This document shows, piece by piece, positions 1-8,451 of a stretch of DNA of 64,000 nt. Position 1 is the first letter of the stretch. Each line of letters begins with the position of its first letter. Source of the DNA: Cupriavidus pampae (GTDB lineage: Bacteria > Pseudomonadota > Gammaproteobacteria > Burkholderiales > Burkholderiaceae); assembly GCF_914271485.1 (NCBI RefSeq), contig NZ_CAJZAG010000003.1, forward strand, positions 558,001 to 622,000. Reading direction: 5' to 3'. The position numbers were made by a program, and so were the translations under genes. Under the pieces are notes generated by a model that was given only the letters and a program-made list of their open reading frames with translations, was not told where the DNA came from and searched no databases.

Positions 1-257
1 CGCCCCTCGGGCTTGCGCAGATCGAGCGTGATTGATTTCTTGTTGCGATTTTCAACGCTCCAGTACAGGCAGTGGCCATCGACAAAGGGCCCGAGGTCGC
101 GCACGGTGTCGCCGCGCCGTGGGACTTCCACCTTGATCACCTCGGCACCAAAGTCGCCGAACAGCGTGGCCGCCACGGGGCCCGCGACCATCGTACCGAG
201 GTCGAGGATGCGCAGACCACTCAGCAGATGCGGACCGGGACCGCGATCGATCTTCAT
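1..257 (-). CDS. CaiB/BaiF-family CoA-transferase (partial, N-terminal end only)
   Basis: Only the first 85 codons are present; the gene runs off the left edge. The visible part reads as a family III CoA-transferase: an early LSGLRILDLG stretch, then VAGPVAATLFGDFGAEVIKVE and RRGDTVRDLGP, followed by the family's NRNKKSITLDL segment. Members move CoA between carboxylic acids. The start ATG at 257 overlaps the stop of the upstream monooxygenase gene by four bases (ATGA), so the two are probably translationally coupled. Context suggests CoA activation of an acid made by the neighbouring oxygenase. The substrate cannot be read from the sequence. Confidence 0.85.
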   Translation of the reverse strand, partial: MKIDRGPGPHLLSGLRILDLGTMVAGPVAATLFGDFGAEVIKVEVPRRGDTVRDLGPFVDGHCLYWSVENRNKKSITLDLRKPEG

Positions 258-2275
258 GATGCTGCGCCCTCCTTGTGCTTGCCGTGCGCGGGCGATGTGT
301 CGTGCTGACGGCTGTCTCCGACCCGCACGACGTAATCGGCCAGACCCGAGTTGCGCGTCATATGCCAGTAGTCGTCGTTGCGGAATGGAGTCGGTGCCAC
401 AACGCGGCCGCGCGCATTGCGGTACCAATTGGACATGCCCTTGTGCGTCCAGATCATGCGTGCGTGCGCGTCCTGCACGCGAACGTTGTAGGTATCGTGC
501 ACGTCCTGGCGCACCTCGATCTCGAACGGCCCGTCATACGTGTTCAGCGCGGCCTTGAGCAGCGACATCACGTACTGCACTTGCGTCTCGAGCAGCGCCA
601 CCACGCTGCCACCATGACCGAGCGCGGTGTTGGGCCCGGCCAGCATGAAGAAATTCGGAAAGCCCGGCGTGGCTACGCCGAGGTAGGCCTGCGCGCCGTG
701 CGCATCCCAGTGTTCGCGCACGTTGCGGCCGCCACGGCCGTGCAGGTTGAACGACGACAACAGATTGACCGCATCGAAGCCCGTGCACACCACGATGATG
801 TCGGCTTCATGTCGTTCACCATCGGCAGTGATCACGGCATCGCGCTCTACACGCTCGATGCCGTGATTGACGATGCGCACGTTGTCGCGCGTGGCGGTGC
901 GGAACCAACCGTTGTCCATCAGCATGCGCTTGCCGAACGGTGGGTAGTCGGGCAGCACGTCGGGCAGCAGGTCCTGGCGTTCGCCGAGCTGCTGCCGCAC
1001 GTACGAGACGAAGAACTCGCGATGCTTGTCGTTGCGGCGATTGATCGCGCGCTCGGGATGCGGCCATTCCGGGTCCACCTGCAACGAGGCGTGGATACGA
1101 TCGTTGAAGATCCACGCCAGACGCTGGCGATACCACGGTTGGTAGTACGGCAACTCCTTGAGCAGAAAACGCGCGGCACTCGGTACCGGCTTCTGAAAGC
1201 GGTCGAACGGCGCGGCCCATTGCTTCGAGCGCTGGAATACCGTGAGTTGCGACACGATCGGCGCGATCGCTGGCACGATCTGCATCGCGCTGGCGCCGTT
1301 GCCAATCACGACCACACGCTTGCCGGTGACGTCGAGCCCCTCGGGCCAGCGCGCGCTGTGGAAGCATGGGCCCGCGAAGGTGTCGAGGCCGGCGATCGCG
1401 GGCATCTTCGGCATATTGAGCAGGCCCACCGCGCTGATCACGATATTGGCGCGAATCACATCGACGTTGGCATCGTTGCGGTCATCATCGGCATCGGACA
1501 CGCGCACGGTCCAGTCCATGCTGCCCTCGTTGTAGGTCGCGGCATCAACTTGCGTGCCGAAGCGAATATGCTCGCGCACGCCAAAACGATGCGACACGTC
1601 GACGAAGTACGCCTGAATCTCCTCGCGCAACGCGAAATAGCGCGTCCAGTCGGCCTTGGCGAACGAGTACGAATAGATGTGGTTGGGCGTATCGACGCCG
1701 GCACCCGGATAGCGATTCTCGTACCACGTGCCGCCGACCTCGGCGTTCTTCTCGATCACCGTGTGCGGAATGCCCGCACCCTGCAGGCGGATCGAAGCAC
1801 AGAGGCCGGCCACACCCGCACCGATCACGACCACGTGAAAGCCATCGGGCACGCGGTACTCGCCGCGCTGATCGATCAGAAACTCGGCATCGCCGCCGAG
1901 CCAGGCGCCGACCATCGGGCCGTACGCTTCGGGGACGTCTTCACCGACGCTGCTGCGCATCATCTCCACGAGCAGTTCGAGTTCGGGCAGCGGCAGTGCG
2001 GCGGGTTGGCCGGCCTTCCACGCGAGCACGGCCTTGCGCGCGGCGGTGCGCACTTCCTCCTGCACCTCGGGTGGCAGGCCACCACTGTCGTGATCGTCGA
2101 TGCCGCGGATATGCGTGCACTGGTAGCGCTCCGACAGCCACTGCCGATCGCCGGTCAGATGCAGCAGCATCATCAGCAGCGTGGGCACGTTGGCCGACGG
2201 CAGTGCCTGGTCGAGCTGGCGAGTCCAATCAGGATCGATCGAGGCGGAGGAGATCGTGGAGGCGGTGGCGTTCAT
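254..2275 (-). CDS. FAD-dependent Baeyer-Villiger-type monooxygenase
   Basis: A 673-residue flavoprotein monooxygenase. An FAD-binding GAGVAG motif is at residues 152-157, followed by GGTWYENRYPG near 181-191. The Baeyer-Villiger fingerprint FxGxxxHxxxWP is intact at about 300-311 (F300, G302, H306, W310, P311). A second Rossmann motif (VIGNGASA, about 324-331) would bind NADPH. About 145 residues precede the FAD fold, an extension seen in some large members of the family. The enzyme would insert oxygen beside a carbonyl, giving an ester or lactone from a ketone. It sits between a Bug-type binding protein and a CoA-transferase in one minus-strand operon. The substrate is unknown. No clear ribosome site precedes the ATG at 2275. 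Confidence 0.88.
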   Translation of the reverse strand: MNATASTISSASIDPDWTRQLDQALPSANVPTLLMMLLHLTGDRQWLSERYQCTHIRGIDDHDSGGLPPEVQEEVRTAARKAVLAWKAGQPAALPLPELELLVEMMRSSVGEDVPEAYGPMVGAWLGGDAEFLIDQRGEYRVPDGFHVVVIGAGVAGLCASIRLQGAGIPHTVIEKNAEVGGTWYENRYPGAGVDTPNHIYSYSFAKADWTRYFALREEIQAYFVDVSHRFGVREHIRFGTQVDAATYNEGSMDWTVRVSDADDDRNDANVDVIRANIVISAVGLLNMPKMPAIAGLDTFAGPCFHSARWPEGLDVTGKRVVVIGNGASAMQIVPAIAPIVSQLTVFQRSKQWAAPFDRFQKPVPSAARFLLKELPYYQPWYRQRLAWIFNDRIHASLQVDPEWPHPERAINRRNDKHREFFVSYVRQQLGERQDLLPDVLPDYPPFGKRMLMDNGWFRTATRDNVRIVNHGIERVERDAVITADGERHEADIIVVCTGFDAVNLLSSFNLHGRGGRNVREHWDAHGAQAYLGVATPGFPNFFMLAGPNTALGHGGSVVALLETQVQYVMSLLKAALNTYDGPFEIEVRQDVHDTYNVRVQDAHARMIWTHKGMSNWYRNARGRVVAPTPFRNDDYWHMTRNSGLADYVVRVGDSRQHDTSPAHGKHKEGAAS

Positions 2276-2359
2276 TGGCGGGTTCTGGGCAAAAGGGGGC
2301 CCACGGCGGACCGCGCGCGGCCGCCGGAGGCATGGAACGTCGGGAAAAATGCTTGTTAG

Positions 2360-3331
2360 TTACTTGGGCGACATGCCGGAGGTGCGCACGACATCGCCCC
2401 ACTTCGCGTATTCGGCGACAACAGTTTTCTGCATGAATTGCGGCGTGCCGGGCCACGGCTCAAACCCGAGCGCGTCCAGCTTCTGCTTGACCTGCGGCAT
2501 CTTGAGTACCTGCTGCAATTGCGCGCTGAGCTTCTGCACCACGGCGGGCGGTGTGCCACGCGGCGCGACCAGCGCGGTCCAGCCAAGCGCTTCATAGCCC
2601 TTCACACCAGCTTCGATCATGGTTGGCACGTCGGGCGCGATCGGCGAGCGCGTGCTGTCGAGCACTGCCAGTGCCTTGAGTTTTCCGGCCTTGATGTTCT
2701 CGTGCTGCGCGCCAATGGTGTCCACCATCAGTTGCGCGCGGCCGGACATGACGTCGATCGAGGCAGGCGCGCCGCCCTGATAGGACACCGTGGTGATATC
2801 GATGTCGGCCTTGGACTTGAACAGTTGCAGCGCGAGTTCAAAGGCCTGCGCGCCCGACGCGAACATCAACTGACCAGGCTTCTTGCGCGCATCGCGAATC
2901 ACGGCTTCCACGCTGTCGTAGCCGCTGGCGGGACTCGCCAGCAACACCATTGGCGCCTTGGCCACCATGCCGATCGGCTCGAAGTCGTTCAGCGCGTCGT
3001 AAAGCTTGTTGGCCTGCAGATGCGGGCCAGTAGTCAGCGTGCCGCTGACCGCGAGGCCGAGCGTGTAACCGTCTGGCGGCGCCTTGGCGACGAGGCCCAT
3101 CGCGATCATGCCGCCGACCCCGGGGCGGTTCTCGATCACGAACGACTGGTTGTTGAGCTTCGACAGTTCCTGGCCGATCAGCCTGCTGATGGTGTCCGAG
3201 GCGCCGCCGGGCGGGTAACCGACCAGCAGCTTGACGGGCTTGGTCGGGAAATTGTCGGGCCCCTGCGCGTAGGCGCCGCCGGGCAGCAGCAGCGCCAGGC
3301 AGGCGGCGGCGATAAGGGGTGCGCGTGTCAT
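2360..3331 (-). CDS. Bug-family tripartite tricarboxylate transporter substrate-binding protein
   Basis: A 323-residue periplasmic binding protein of the Bug (TctC) family, which is greatly expanded in Cupriavidus and Bordetella. I chose the ATG at 3331 because AGGAGA lies just upstream and the protein then begins with a typical signal peptide (MTRAPLIAAACLALLLPGGAYA). The mature start, FPTKPVKLLVGYPPGGASDT, is the Bug hallmark. An open frame continues upstream to 3424 but would bury the signal peptide. No TctA/TctB membrane genes are adjacent, as is usual for Bug genes. It heads the operon with the monooxygenase and CoA-transferase, so it may capture the pathway substrate. The ligand is unknown. 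Confidence 0.92.
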   Translation of the reverse strand: MTRAPLIAAACLALLLPGGAYAQGPDNFPTKPVKLLVGYPPGGASDTISRLIGQELSKLNNQSFVIENRPGVGGMIAMGLVAKAPPDGYTLGLAVSGTLTTGPHLQANKLYDALNDFEPIGMVAKAPMVLLASPASGYDSVEAVIRDARKKPGQLMFASGAQAFELALQLFKSKADIDITTVSYQGGAPASIDVMSGRAQLMVDTIGAQHENIKAGKLKALAVLDSTRSPIAPDVPTMIEAGVKGYEALGWTALVAPRGTPPAVVQKLSAQLQQVLKMPQVKQKLDALGFEPWPGTPQFMQKTVVAEYAKWGDVVRTSGMSPK

Positions 3332-3420
3332 GTTGTCTCCTGTCGTTCTGTTTTGTTTTGCTGTCAGAGACAGTATCGGTAGGGTCTGCGCATGGGGTAA
3401 AACATTGGATACCGATTCGT

Positions 3421-3528
3421 TCATAATGTGAACGTTTTATTCGGCCGATGGTGACGCGCCTTCGATGCATGCTGCACCGTAGCAAGGGCACTCGCGCATC
3501 ATCCTTTTGCAGGAGTTCACATTGTGAA
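3421..3528. promoter_or_regulatory. Pair of near-identical 13-bp operator-like boxes in the divergent IclR/Bug control region
   Basis: Box 1 at 3421-3433 reads TTCATAATGTGAA and box 2 at 3516-3528 reads TTCACATTGTGAA. Box 2 is a perfect palindrome (TTCACA-T-TGTGAA) and box 1 differs from it at only two positions. Box 2 lies between the AGGAG of the IclR gene and its GTG start and includes that start. The boxes sit in the 192-bp space between the Bug operon start (3331) and the IclR start (3524), so the natural reading is that the IclR protein binds both, controlling the operon and itself. Binding is inferred. Confidence 0.55.
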
Positions 3529-4303
3529 TACGGAAACCGACAAAGGGCGCATGCCCGGCGCGCAGGCGGTGTTTCGCGCCATCGACCTGCTCAAGCTTGT
3601 CGGTCTGAACCACGAGCACGGGATTTCGCCGGCGTCACTGGTGGCGGCAACGGGGCTCGACCGCGCCACCGCGTATCGGTTGCTGAGCTCGCTCGTGCAG
3701 AGCGGCATGGTGGCGCGCGACGAGGGCAAGCTGTATCGGCTGGGGCTGGAGTCGATGCAGCTCGGCCTCGCGACGATGAGTCGTGTACCGATCATGGAGC
3801 GCTGCCGGCCAACGATGATCCGACTGGCACGCCGGACCGAGGACACGGTCTACCTCGTGGTGCGAAACGGCGATTACGCGCACTGCGTCCACTACGAGCA
3901 GGGCGCGTTCCCTATCAAGGCGCTGGTGCTGCAGGTGGGCGGGCTGCGCCTGCTGGGGGTCGGGTCGGCGGGCACGGCGCTAATGGCGACATTGTCGGAG
4001 GCCGAGCTCGAAGGGTTTCATGCACGGCATGCGGCCGAATTGCCGCCCGAACGCAGTTCGATGCCGCATCTGCTGCGTCAGGTGGCACAGATCCGTCAGC
4101 AGGGGCATGCGCAGACCGACAACCTCGTGGCCACCGGCGTGGGTGGAGTGGGCGTGGCGTTCGAGGTCACGCCGGGAACCTACGCCGCGATCAGCGTCGG
4201 TGCCATTCGCACGCGCATGGACGACGCGCGGCGGCGGTGGATTGCCGACCTGATGCGTGAGGAACTACGGAGCGCAGGATGGTCATTATTGCCGGCGCGG
4301 TGA
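3524..4303 (+). CDS. IclR-family transcriptional regulator
   Basis: A 259-residue regulator. The N-terminal winged helix (about residues 10-70: AVFRAIDLLKLVG, then ATGLDRATAYRLLSSLVQSGMV) is followed by the IclR effector domain, with ending motifs NLVATGVGGVGVAF and AAISVGAIRTRM. Translation starts at GTG 3524, with AGGAG at 3511-3515. The gene is divergent from the Bug/monooxygenase/CoA-transferase operon and shares its control region, which holds two matching palindromic boxes; one covers this start codon, suggesting autoregulation. IclR proteins usually answer to a pathway intermediate, here unknown. Confidence 0.93.
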   Translation: MNTETDKGRMPGAQAVFRAIDLLKLVGLNHEHGISPASLVAATGLDRATAYRLLSSLVQSGMVARDEGKLYRLGLESMQLGLATMSRVPIMERCRPTMIRLARRTEDTVYLVVRNGDYAHCVHYEQGAFPIKALVLQVGGLRLLGVGSAGTALMATLSEAELEGFHARHAAELPPERSSMPHLLRQVAQIRQQGHAQTDNLVATGVGGVGVAFEVTPGTYAAISVGAIRTRMDDARRRWIADLMREELRSAGWSLLPAR

Positions 4304-4354
4304 ACGTTCCACCAATGTTTGCGTGAACCACCGACTCCCCTCACACTAGCGGCC

Positions 4355-4945
4355 ATGGGTCACTCACAGGCAACCAAGGCCGCCACGCGCGAACGCCTTG
4401 TCGTCACCGCCGCGCGGCGACTGCTGCGCGAAGGTACCGGCGGCGCAAGCGTCGGCGACATTGCGGCGGACGCGCACGTCACGGCAGGCGCGATCTATCG
4501 GCACTTCGCTTCGCGCGATGCATTGCTGGGCGATGCATTTGGCGCCGCAGCCACAGTGCTGGCCGACTGGGCACGCAAGGCGCCCGATTTCGAGACCGCG
4601 GTGGGTCTATACCTCAGTCCCGCCCATCGCGATGCCGTCGGCGCCGGGTGCCCCGTCGCCGCACTGGCGAGCGATATGGCGCATACCCACGACACCACCG
4701 AAGCCGCATTGCGCGGCGCGTTCACCCAACAGGTACGCGATGCGCTCGAAGTACTGACCGAGCGCCTGCAGCCTCAGGTGGGAGCGCAGGCACGCGCGCG
4801 CGCCATCGTGTCATGGTGTGCATGTGTGGGCGCGCTGGGTCTGTCGCGGGCGATGAGCGATCCGTCGGCTGCGGATGCGTTACTGGCGGAAGTTGCCGCG
4901 GGCCTTACGCAATGGCCGGCAACGGTTCCGCAAACGCCTCGATAA
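4355..4945 (+). CDS. TetR-family transcriptional regulator (first of a convergent pair)
   Basis: A 196-residue TetR regulator starting at ATG 4355; an upstream TTG at 4319 is open but gives an implausible N-terminus. The helix-turn-helix (GGASVGDIAADAHVTAGAIYRHFASRDALL) spans about residues 25-54. The C-terminal domain contains YLSPAHRDAVGAGCPVAAL, very like YLSPAHRDDPADACPLSAL in the next gene, so the two are paralogues of the DUF1956/TetR_C type. Its last 41 bases overlap the 3' end of that convergent gene. No obvious target gene is adjacent. Confidence 0.88.
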   Translation: MGHSQATKAATRERLVVTAARRLLREGTGGASVGDIAADAHVTAGAIYRHFASRDALLGDAFGAAATVLADWARKAPDFETAVGLYLSPAHRDAVGAGCPVAALASDMAHTHDTTEAALRGAFTQQVRDALEVLTERLQPQVGAQARARAIVSWCACVGALGLSRAMSDPSAADALLAEVAAGLTQWPATVPQTPR

Positions 4946-5489
4946 GCTGATCCGCAACCGTATCGAGAATCTCGCGCGACAGCGCCGGATCATCGACGGC
5001 ACGCGATAACGTGAGCGCACCCACGCAGGCGCTGAAGATCAGCCGCGCGTGCGCGCGTCGCTGCTCGCGAATCTCGGCTGGCAGCAAGCTTTCGAGAAAC
5101 TCGAACACGCGGCCGAGCTGGGCAGCATAGGCGTCAGACGCGTTGATCGAACGGATGCGCGGCACATCGTTGAGCAGCGCGGACAGCGGGCAAGCGTCGG
5201 CGGGATCGTCGCGGTGAGCGGGCGACAGATATCGTGTGATCGCATTGCGCAGGCTCGAGCGCGCTTTGGCTTCCCACGCTTCGAGGCTACCGAACGTGGC
5301 GGCAAGCGCCTCGACGACGAGGTCTTCCCGCGAGCCGAAGTGCTTGTAGAAGCCGCCGACCGTCAGCCCCGCCTCCCGCATGATGTCGGCCACGCCAATA
5401 CCATCGAAGCCACGCTCGCGAAAGCGGCGCGCGGCAATCTGCACGATACGTTGATGCGTGGCGGCTTTCTCCGCGCGGGAATGCCTCAT
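4905..5489 (-). CDS. TetR-family transcriptional regulator (second of a convergent pair)
   Basis: A 194-residue TetR regulator. The N-terminal helix-turn-helix is clear (ARRFRERGFDGIGVADIMREAGLTVGGFYKHFGSREDLV, about residues 20-58). The ligand domain shares the SPAHRD...C-P motif and an FSACVGALTLSRAVDDP ending with the convergent neighbour (WCACVGALGLSRAMSDP there). The two reading frames overlap tail to tail by 41 bp. Upstream is a short space with TTAAGTCT repeats and then the DUF2076 gene, which is divergent and a possible target. The effector is unknown. Confidence 0.9.
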   Translation of the reverse strand: MRHSRAEKAATHQRIVQIAARRFRERGFDGIGVADIMREAGLTVGGFYKHFGSREDLVVEALAATFGSLEAWEAKARSSLRNAITRYLSPAHRDDPADACPLSALLNDVPRIRSINASDAYAAQLGRVFEFLESLLPAEIREQRRAHARLIFSACVGALTLSRAVDDPALSREILDTVADQLIEAFAEPLPAIA

Positions 5490-5541
5490 GGTGAATGCAT
5501 GGGTCGGGGACGCGACAATCGTAGCACGCGGCTGCCCAGCC

Positions 5542-5576
5542 TTAAGTCTCCTTTAAGTCTTCGTCCCTAGACTCAA
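5542..5576. promoter_or_regulatory. Repeated TTAAGTCT half-sites between the TetR and DUF2076 genes
   Basis: TTAAGTCT occurs at 5542-5549 and again at 5553-5560, exactly 11 bp apart, and an imperfect inverted copy (AGACTCAA) follows at 5569-5576. One-helical-turn spacing in a divergent intergenic region is consistent with regulator binding, perhaps by the adjacent TetR protein. No assignment is possible from sequence alone. Confidence 0.3.
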
Positions 5577-5607
5577 GCCATATTCACCAACGGGACAGGA
5601 GATAGCC

Positions 5608-6312
5608 ATGACCCCCCAGGAAACTCAAGTGCTGGAACGCTTCTTGACCCAACTGTCGCAGGCGCGTGCCGCCGCGAAGGATCCGCAGGCCGACGCCATG
5701 ATCGCCGAGGCGGTTGGCCGGCAGCCGGATGCCGCCTATTTGCTCGTGCAGCGCGTATTGCTGCTCGACAATGCGCTCGCCGCCGCGCGCGAGCAGAACG
5801 CCACGCTGCAATCGCAACTTCAGGCCGCCCAGGGGGGCGGCGGGCGTGGCTTTCTCGATGACAACGCATGGGGCAACGGCGCGGGTCGCGCTGCGGCGCC
5901 CGCCGCCGCATCCATGGCGCCACCCCAGGCGCCGCCCGCTCAGGCACCCATTCAGCCACCGATGGCGTATCAGGGCGCCCAGGCACAGCCACCTGCAAAA
6001 ACCGGTTGGCTCGGTGGCGGGTTGGGTGGCACGTTGGGGAGCATTGCGACCACGGCGGCTGGCGTGGCGGGTGGAGCCTTCCTGTTCCAGGGGCTCGAGA
6101 ACATGTTCCATCGCAATAGCGCGAGCAACGTGTTGGGGCAGCCGGATATGGCAGTGCTGGATCAGCCCAACGAGACCGTGGTGAACAACTACTACGGCAA
6201 CAACGACGGGCAGTCGGTGGATACGGCCAGTGCGGCCTCGGGGAATAGCTTCCTCGATGACGACGATTCCAGCAATGGATCGTTCTTCGACGACGATTCG
6301 TCGTGGACGTGA
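5608..6312 (+). CDS. DUF2076 family protein
   Basis: A 234-residue protein of the DUF2076 family (COG3416), function unknown. The start at 5608 follows AGGAGA at 5597-5602. Residues 1-75 form a helical, coiled-coil-like domain (MTPQETQVLERFLTQL... AYLLVQRVLLLDNALAAAREQNATLQSQLQ). A Pro/Ala/Gln-rich linker follows at about 95-135, then a glycine-rich segment with a weakly hydrophobic stretch (GGTLGSIATTAAGVAGGAFLFQG). The acidic tail is full of Asp and Ser (FLDDDDSSNGSFFDDDSSWT). The family is widespread in proteobacteria, often described as periplasmic or membrane-associated, but I see no signal peptide here. Confidence 0.85.
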   Translation: MTPQETQVLERFLTQLSQARAAAKDPQADAMIAEAVGRQPDAAYLLVQRVLLLDNALAAAREQNATLQSQLQAAQGGGGRGFLDDNAWGNGAGRAAAPAAASMAPPQAPPAQAPIQPPMAYQGAQAQPPAKTGWLGGGLGGTLGSIATTAAGVAGGAFLFQGLENMFHRNSASNVLGQPDMAVLDQPNETVVNNYYGNNDGQSVDTASAASGNSFLDDDDSSNGSFFDDDSSWT

Positions 6313-6322
6313 GGGTCAGGAT

Positions 6323-6358
6323 TGTCACCGCCGGCCCCTTCGCGGGCCGGCGGTGACA
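6323..6358. terminator. Perfect 15-bp hairpin between convergent DUF2076 and ilvD
   Basis: TGTCACCGCCGGCCC at 6323-6337 pairs perfectly with GGGCCGGCGGTGACA at 6344-6358 around a six-base loop. It lies between two converging stop codons, the expected place for a shared terminator. Neither side has a T-run, so it may act as a transcript-stabilising or Rho-assisted end rather than a classic intrinsic terminator. Confidence 0.6.
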
Positions 6359-6382
6359 GCAGACTAGCGCCAGATCTGGCGC

Positions 6383-8242
6383 TTAGTCGTCCAGCAGCGA
6401 CAGGTCGCGCACCGCGCCCTTATCGGCCGACATCACCAGCTTGGCGTAGGCCTTGAGCGCACCGGTCACCTTGCGCGGACGCGGCTTGGCCGGCTTCCAA
6501 CCCTTGGCATCCTGCTCCGCGCGACGGCGTGCAAGTTCGTCATCGGACAGCAGCACATTGATGGTCCGGTTGGGGATATCGATCCGCACCTTGTCGCCAT
6601 CGCGCACCAGCCCGATCGCGCCACCAGCAGCCGCTTCCGGCGAGCAGTGACCGATCGACAGACCCGAGGTGCCGCCCGAGAAACGACCATCCGTCAGCAG
6701 CGCGCACGCCTTGCCGAGACCCTTCGACTTGATATAGCTCGTCGGGTACAACATCTCCTGCATGCCGGGGCCGCCCTTCGGACCCTCGTAACGCACGATC
6801 ACGATGTCGCCAGCCTTGACCTTGTCGTTGAGGATGTTCTCCACCGCCTCATCCTGCGACTCCGTCACGTGCGCATTGCCCTCGAACACGAGAATGCTCT
6901 CGTCCACGCCAGCCGTCTTCACCACGCAGCCATCGAGCGCGATATTGCCGGTCAGCACGGCCAGGCCGCCCTCCTTCGAGAACGCATGCTCATACGAGCG
7001 AATGCAGCCTTCGGCGCGATCGAGGTCCAGGCTCGGCCAACGCGTGTTCTGGCTGAAGGCCACCTGCGTCGGAATGCCCGCGGGACCCGCCATATAGAAC
7101 GTCCGCACGGCTTCATCCTGCGTGCGCACGATGTCCCACTGGTTCAGCGCATCGCCCAACGTCGGCGTATGCACGGTCGGCACATCGGTATGCAGCTTGC
7201 CGGCACGCTCGAGCTCACCGAGAATCGCCATGATGCCGCCGGCACGATGCACATCCTCGATGTGGTACTTGTTCGTGTTCGGTGCCACCTTGCACAACTG
7301 CGGCACGATGCGCGACAGACGATCGATGTCCGCCATCGTGAAGTCGATCTCGGCTTCGCGGGCAATCGCCAGCAAATGCAGAATCGTATTGGTCGAGCCA
7401 CCCATTGCGATATCGAGCGTCATGGCGTTCTCGAACGCCTTGAAACCCACCGAACGCGGCAGTACGCGCGCGTTCTCCTGCTCGTAGTACTCGCGCGTCA
7501 GTTCGACGATACGACGGCCAGCGCGCTTGAACAGCTGCTCGCGGTCGGCGTGCGTGGCCACCACGGTGCCGTTGCCCGGCAGCGAGAGACCCAGCGCCTC
7601 GGTCAGGCAGTTCATCGAATTGGCCGTGAACATGCCCGAGCACGAACCGCAGGTCGGGCACGCGGAGCGTTCCACCTCGGCCACGTCGGCATCCGAGTAC
7701 GACGAATCGGCCGCGATCACCATCGCGTCCACGAGATCGAGCTTCTTGAACTCCATGGTCTTGGTCACCGGATTGGCCAGGCGCGTCTTGCCGGCTTCCA
7801 TCGGACCACCCGACACGAAGATCACGGGAATGTTGAGGCGCATCGCGGCCATCAGCATGCCCGGGGTGATCTTGTCGCAGTTGGAGATGCACACCATCGC
7901 GTCGGCGCAGTGGGCATTGACCATGTACTCGACCGAGTCGGCAATGATCTCGCGGCTCGGCAGCGAATACAGCATGCCGTCGTGACCCATCGCGATGCCG
8001 TCATCGACGGCGATGGTGTTGAATTCCTTGGCCACGCCACCCGCCGCCTCGATCTCGCGCGCGACGAGCTGGCCGAGGTCCTTCAGATGGACGTGTCCGG
8101 GGACGAACTGCGTGAACGAATTGACCACCGCGACGATCGGCTTCGAGAAGTCTTCGTCCTTCATGCCGGTGGCGCGCCAGAGCGAGCGCGCTCCCGCCAT
8201 ATTGCGACCGGCGGTGGAGGTTTTGGAACGGTATACGGGCAT
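6383..8242 (-). CDS. ilvD: Dihydroxy-acid dehydratase
   Basis: A 619-residue enzyme, matching the E. coli IlvD length (616). It dehydrates 2,3-dihydroxy-3-methylbutanoate and the isoleucine analogue to 2-keto acids, the third common step of valine/isoleucine biosynthesis, in the cytoplasm with an Fe-S cluster. Hallmarks are the N-terminus [52 protein letters not shown] and the C-terminal [20 protein letters not shown]. The gene stands alone; its 3' end faces the DUF2076 gene across a strong hairpin. The 209-bp space between its start and chrA shows no element I can name. Confidence 0.97.
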   Translation of the reverse strand: MPVYRSKTSTAGRNMAGARSLWRATGMKDEDFSKPIVAVVNSFTQFVPGHVHLKDLGQLVAREIEAAGGVAKEFNTIAVDDGIAMGHDGMLYSLPSREIIADSVEYMVNAHCADAMVCISNCDKITPGMLMAAMRLNIPVIFVSGGPMEAGKTRLANPVTKTMEFKKLDLVDAMVIAADSSYSDADVAEVERSACPTCGSCSGMFTANSMNCLTEALGLSLPGNGTVVATHADREQLFKRAGRRIVELTREYYEQENARVLPRSVGFKAFENAMTLDIAMGGSTNTILHLLAIAREAEIDFTMADIDRLSRIVPQLCKVAPNTNKYHIEDVHRAGGIMAILGELERAGKLHTDVPTVHTPTLGDALNQWDIVRTQDEAVRTFYMAGPAGIPTQVAFSQNTRWPSLDLDRAEGCIRSYEHAFSKEGGLAVLTGNIALDGCVVKTAGVDESILVFEGNAHVTESQDEAVENILNDKVKAGDIVIVRYEGPKGGPGMQEMLYPTSYIKSKGLGKACALLTDGRFSGGTSGLSIGHCSPEAAAGGAIGLVRDGDKVRIDIPNRTINVLLSDDELARRRAEQDAKGWKPAKPRPRKVTGALKAYAKLVMSADKGAVRDLSLLDD

Positions 8243-8451
8243 CGTGGGAACTGTAGGAATCGGAATCGCGAGAAAAAGGGTCGTCGTGGACCCGGGGCCG
8301 CGGGAATAAGGACCCCTTCGCTCGCCCGGCGAACAACCTCTTGAGCCGCGCCCTGGGCAAAACCCGACGATTATCCCATATCGGAGATAGGACGGCCGTC
8401 ATGGCCATCGGGTATAAAGGAGCGGCAGCTCACAACCCCCTTCCCTCACAC

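Noticed and set aside
275-2359. A 694-codon plus-strand open frame opposite the monooxygenase gene
   Set aside because: It is the antisense shadow of a well-supported flavoprotein gene. Its product is His/Arg/Val-rich with no domain, typical of mirror frames in GC-rich DNA.
6323-6358. Perfect inverted repeat considered as an insertion-sequence end or attachment site
   Set aside because: It lies between two convergent stop codons, has no target duplication or transposase nearby, and fits a terminator.
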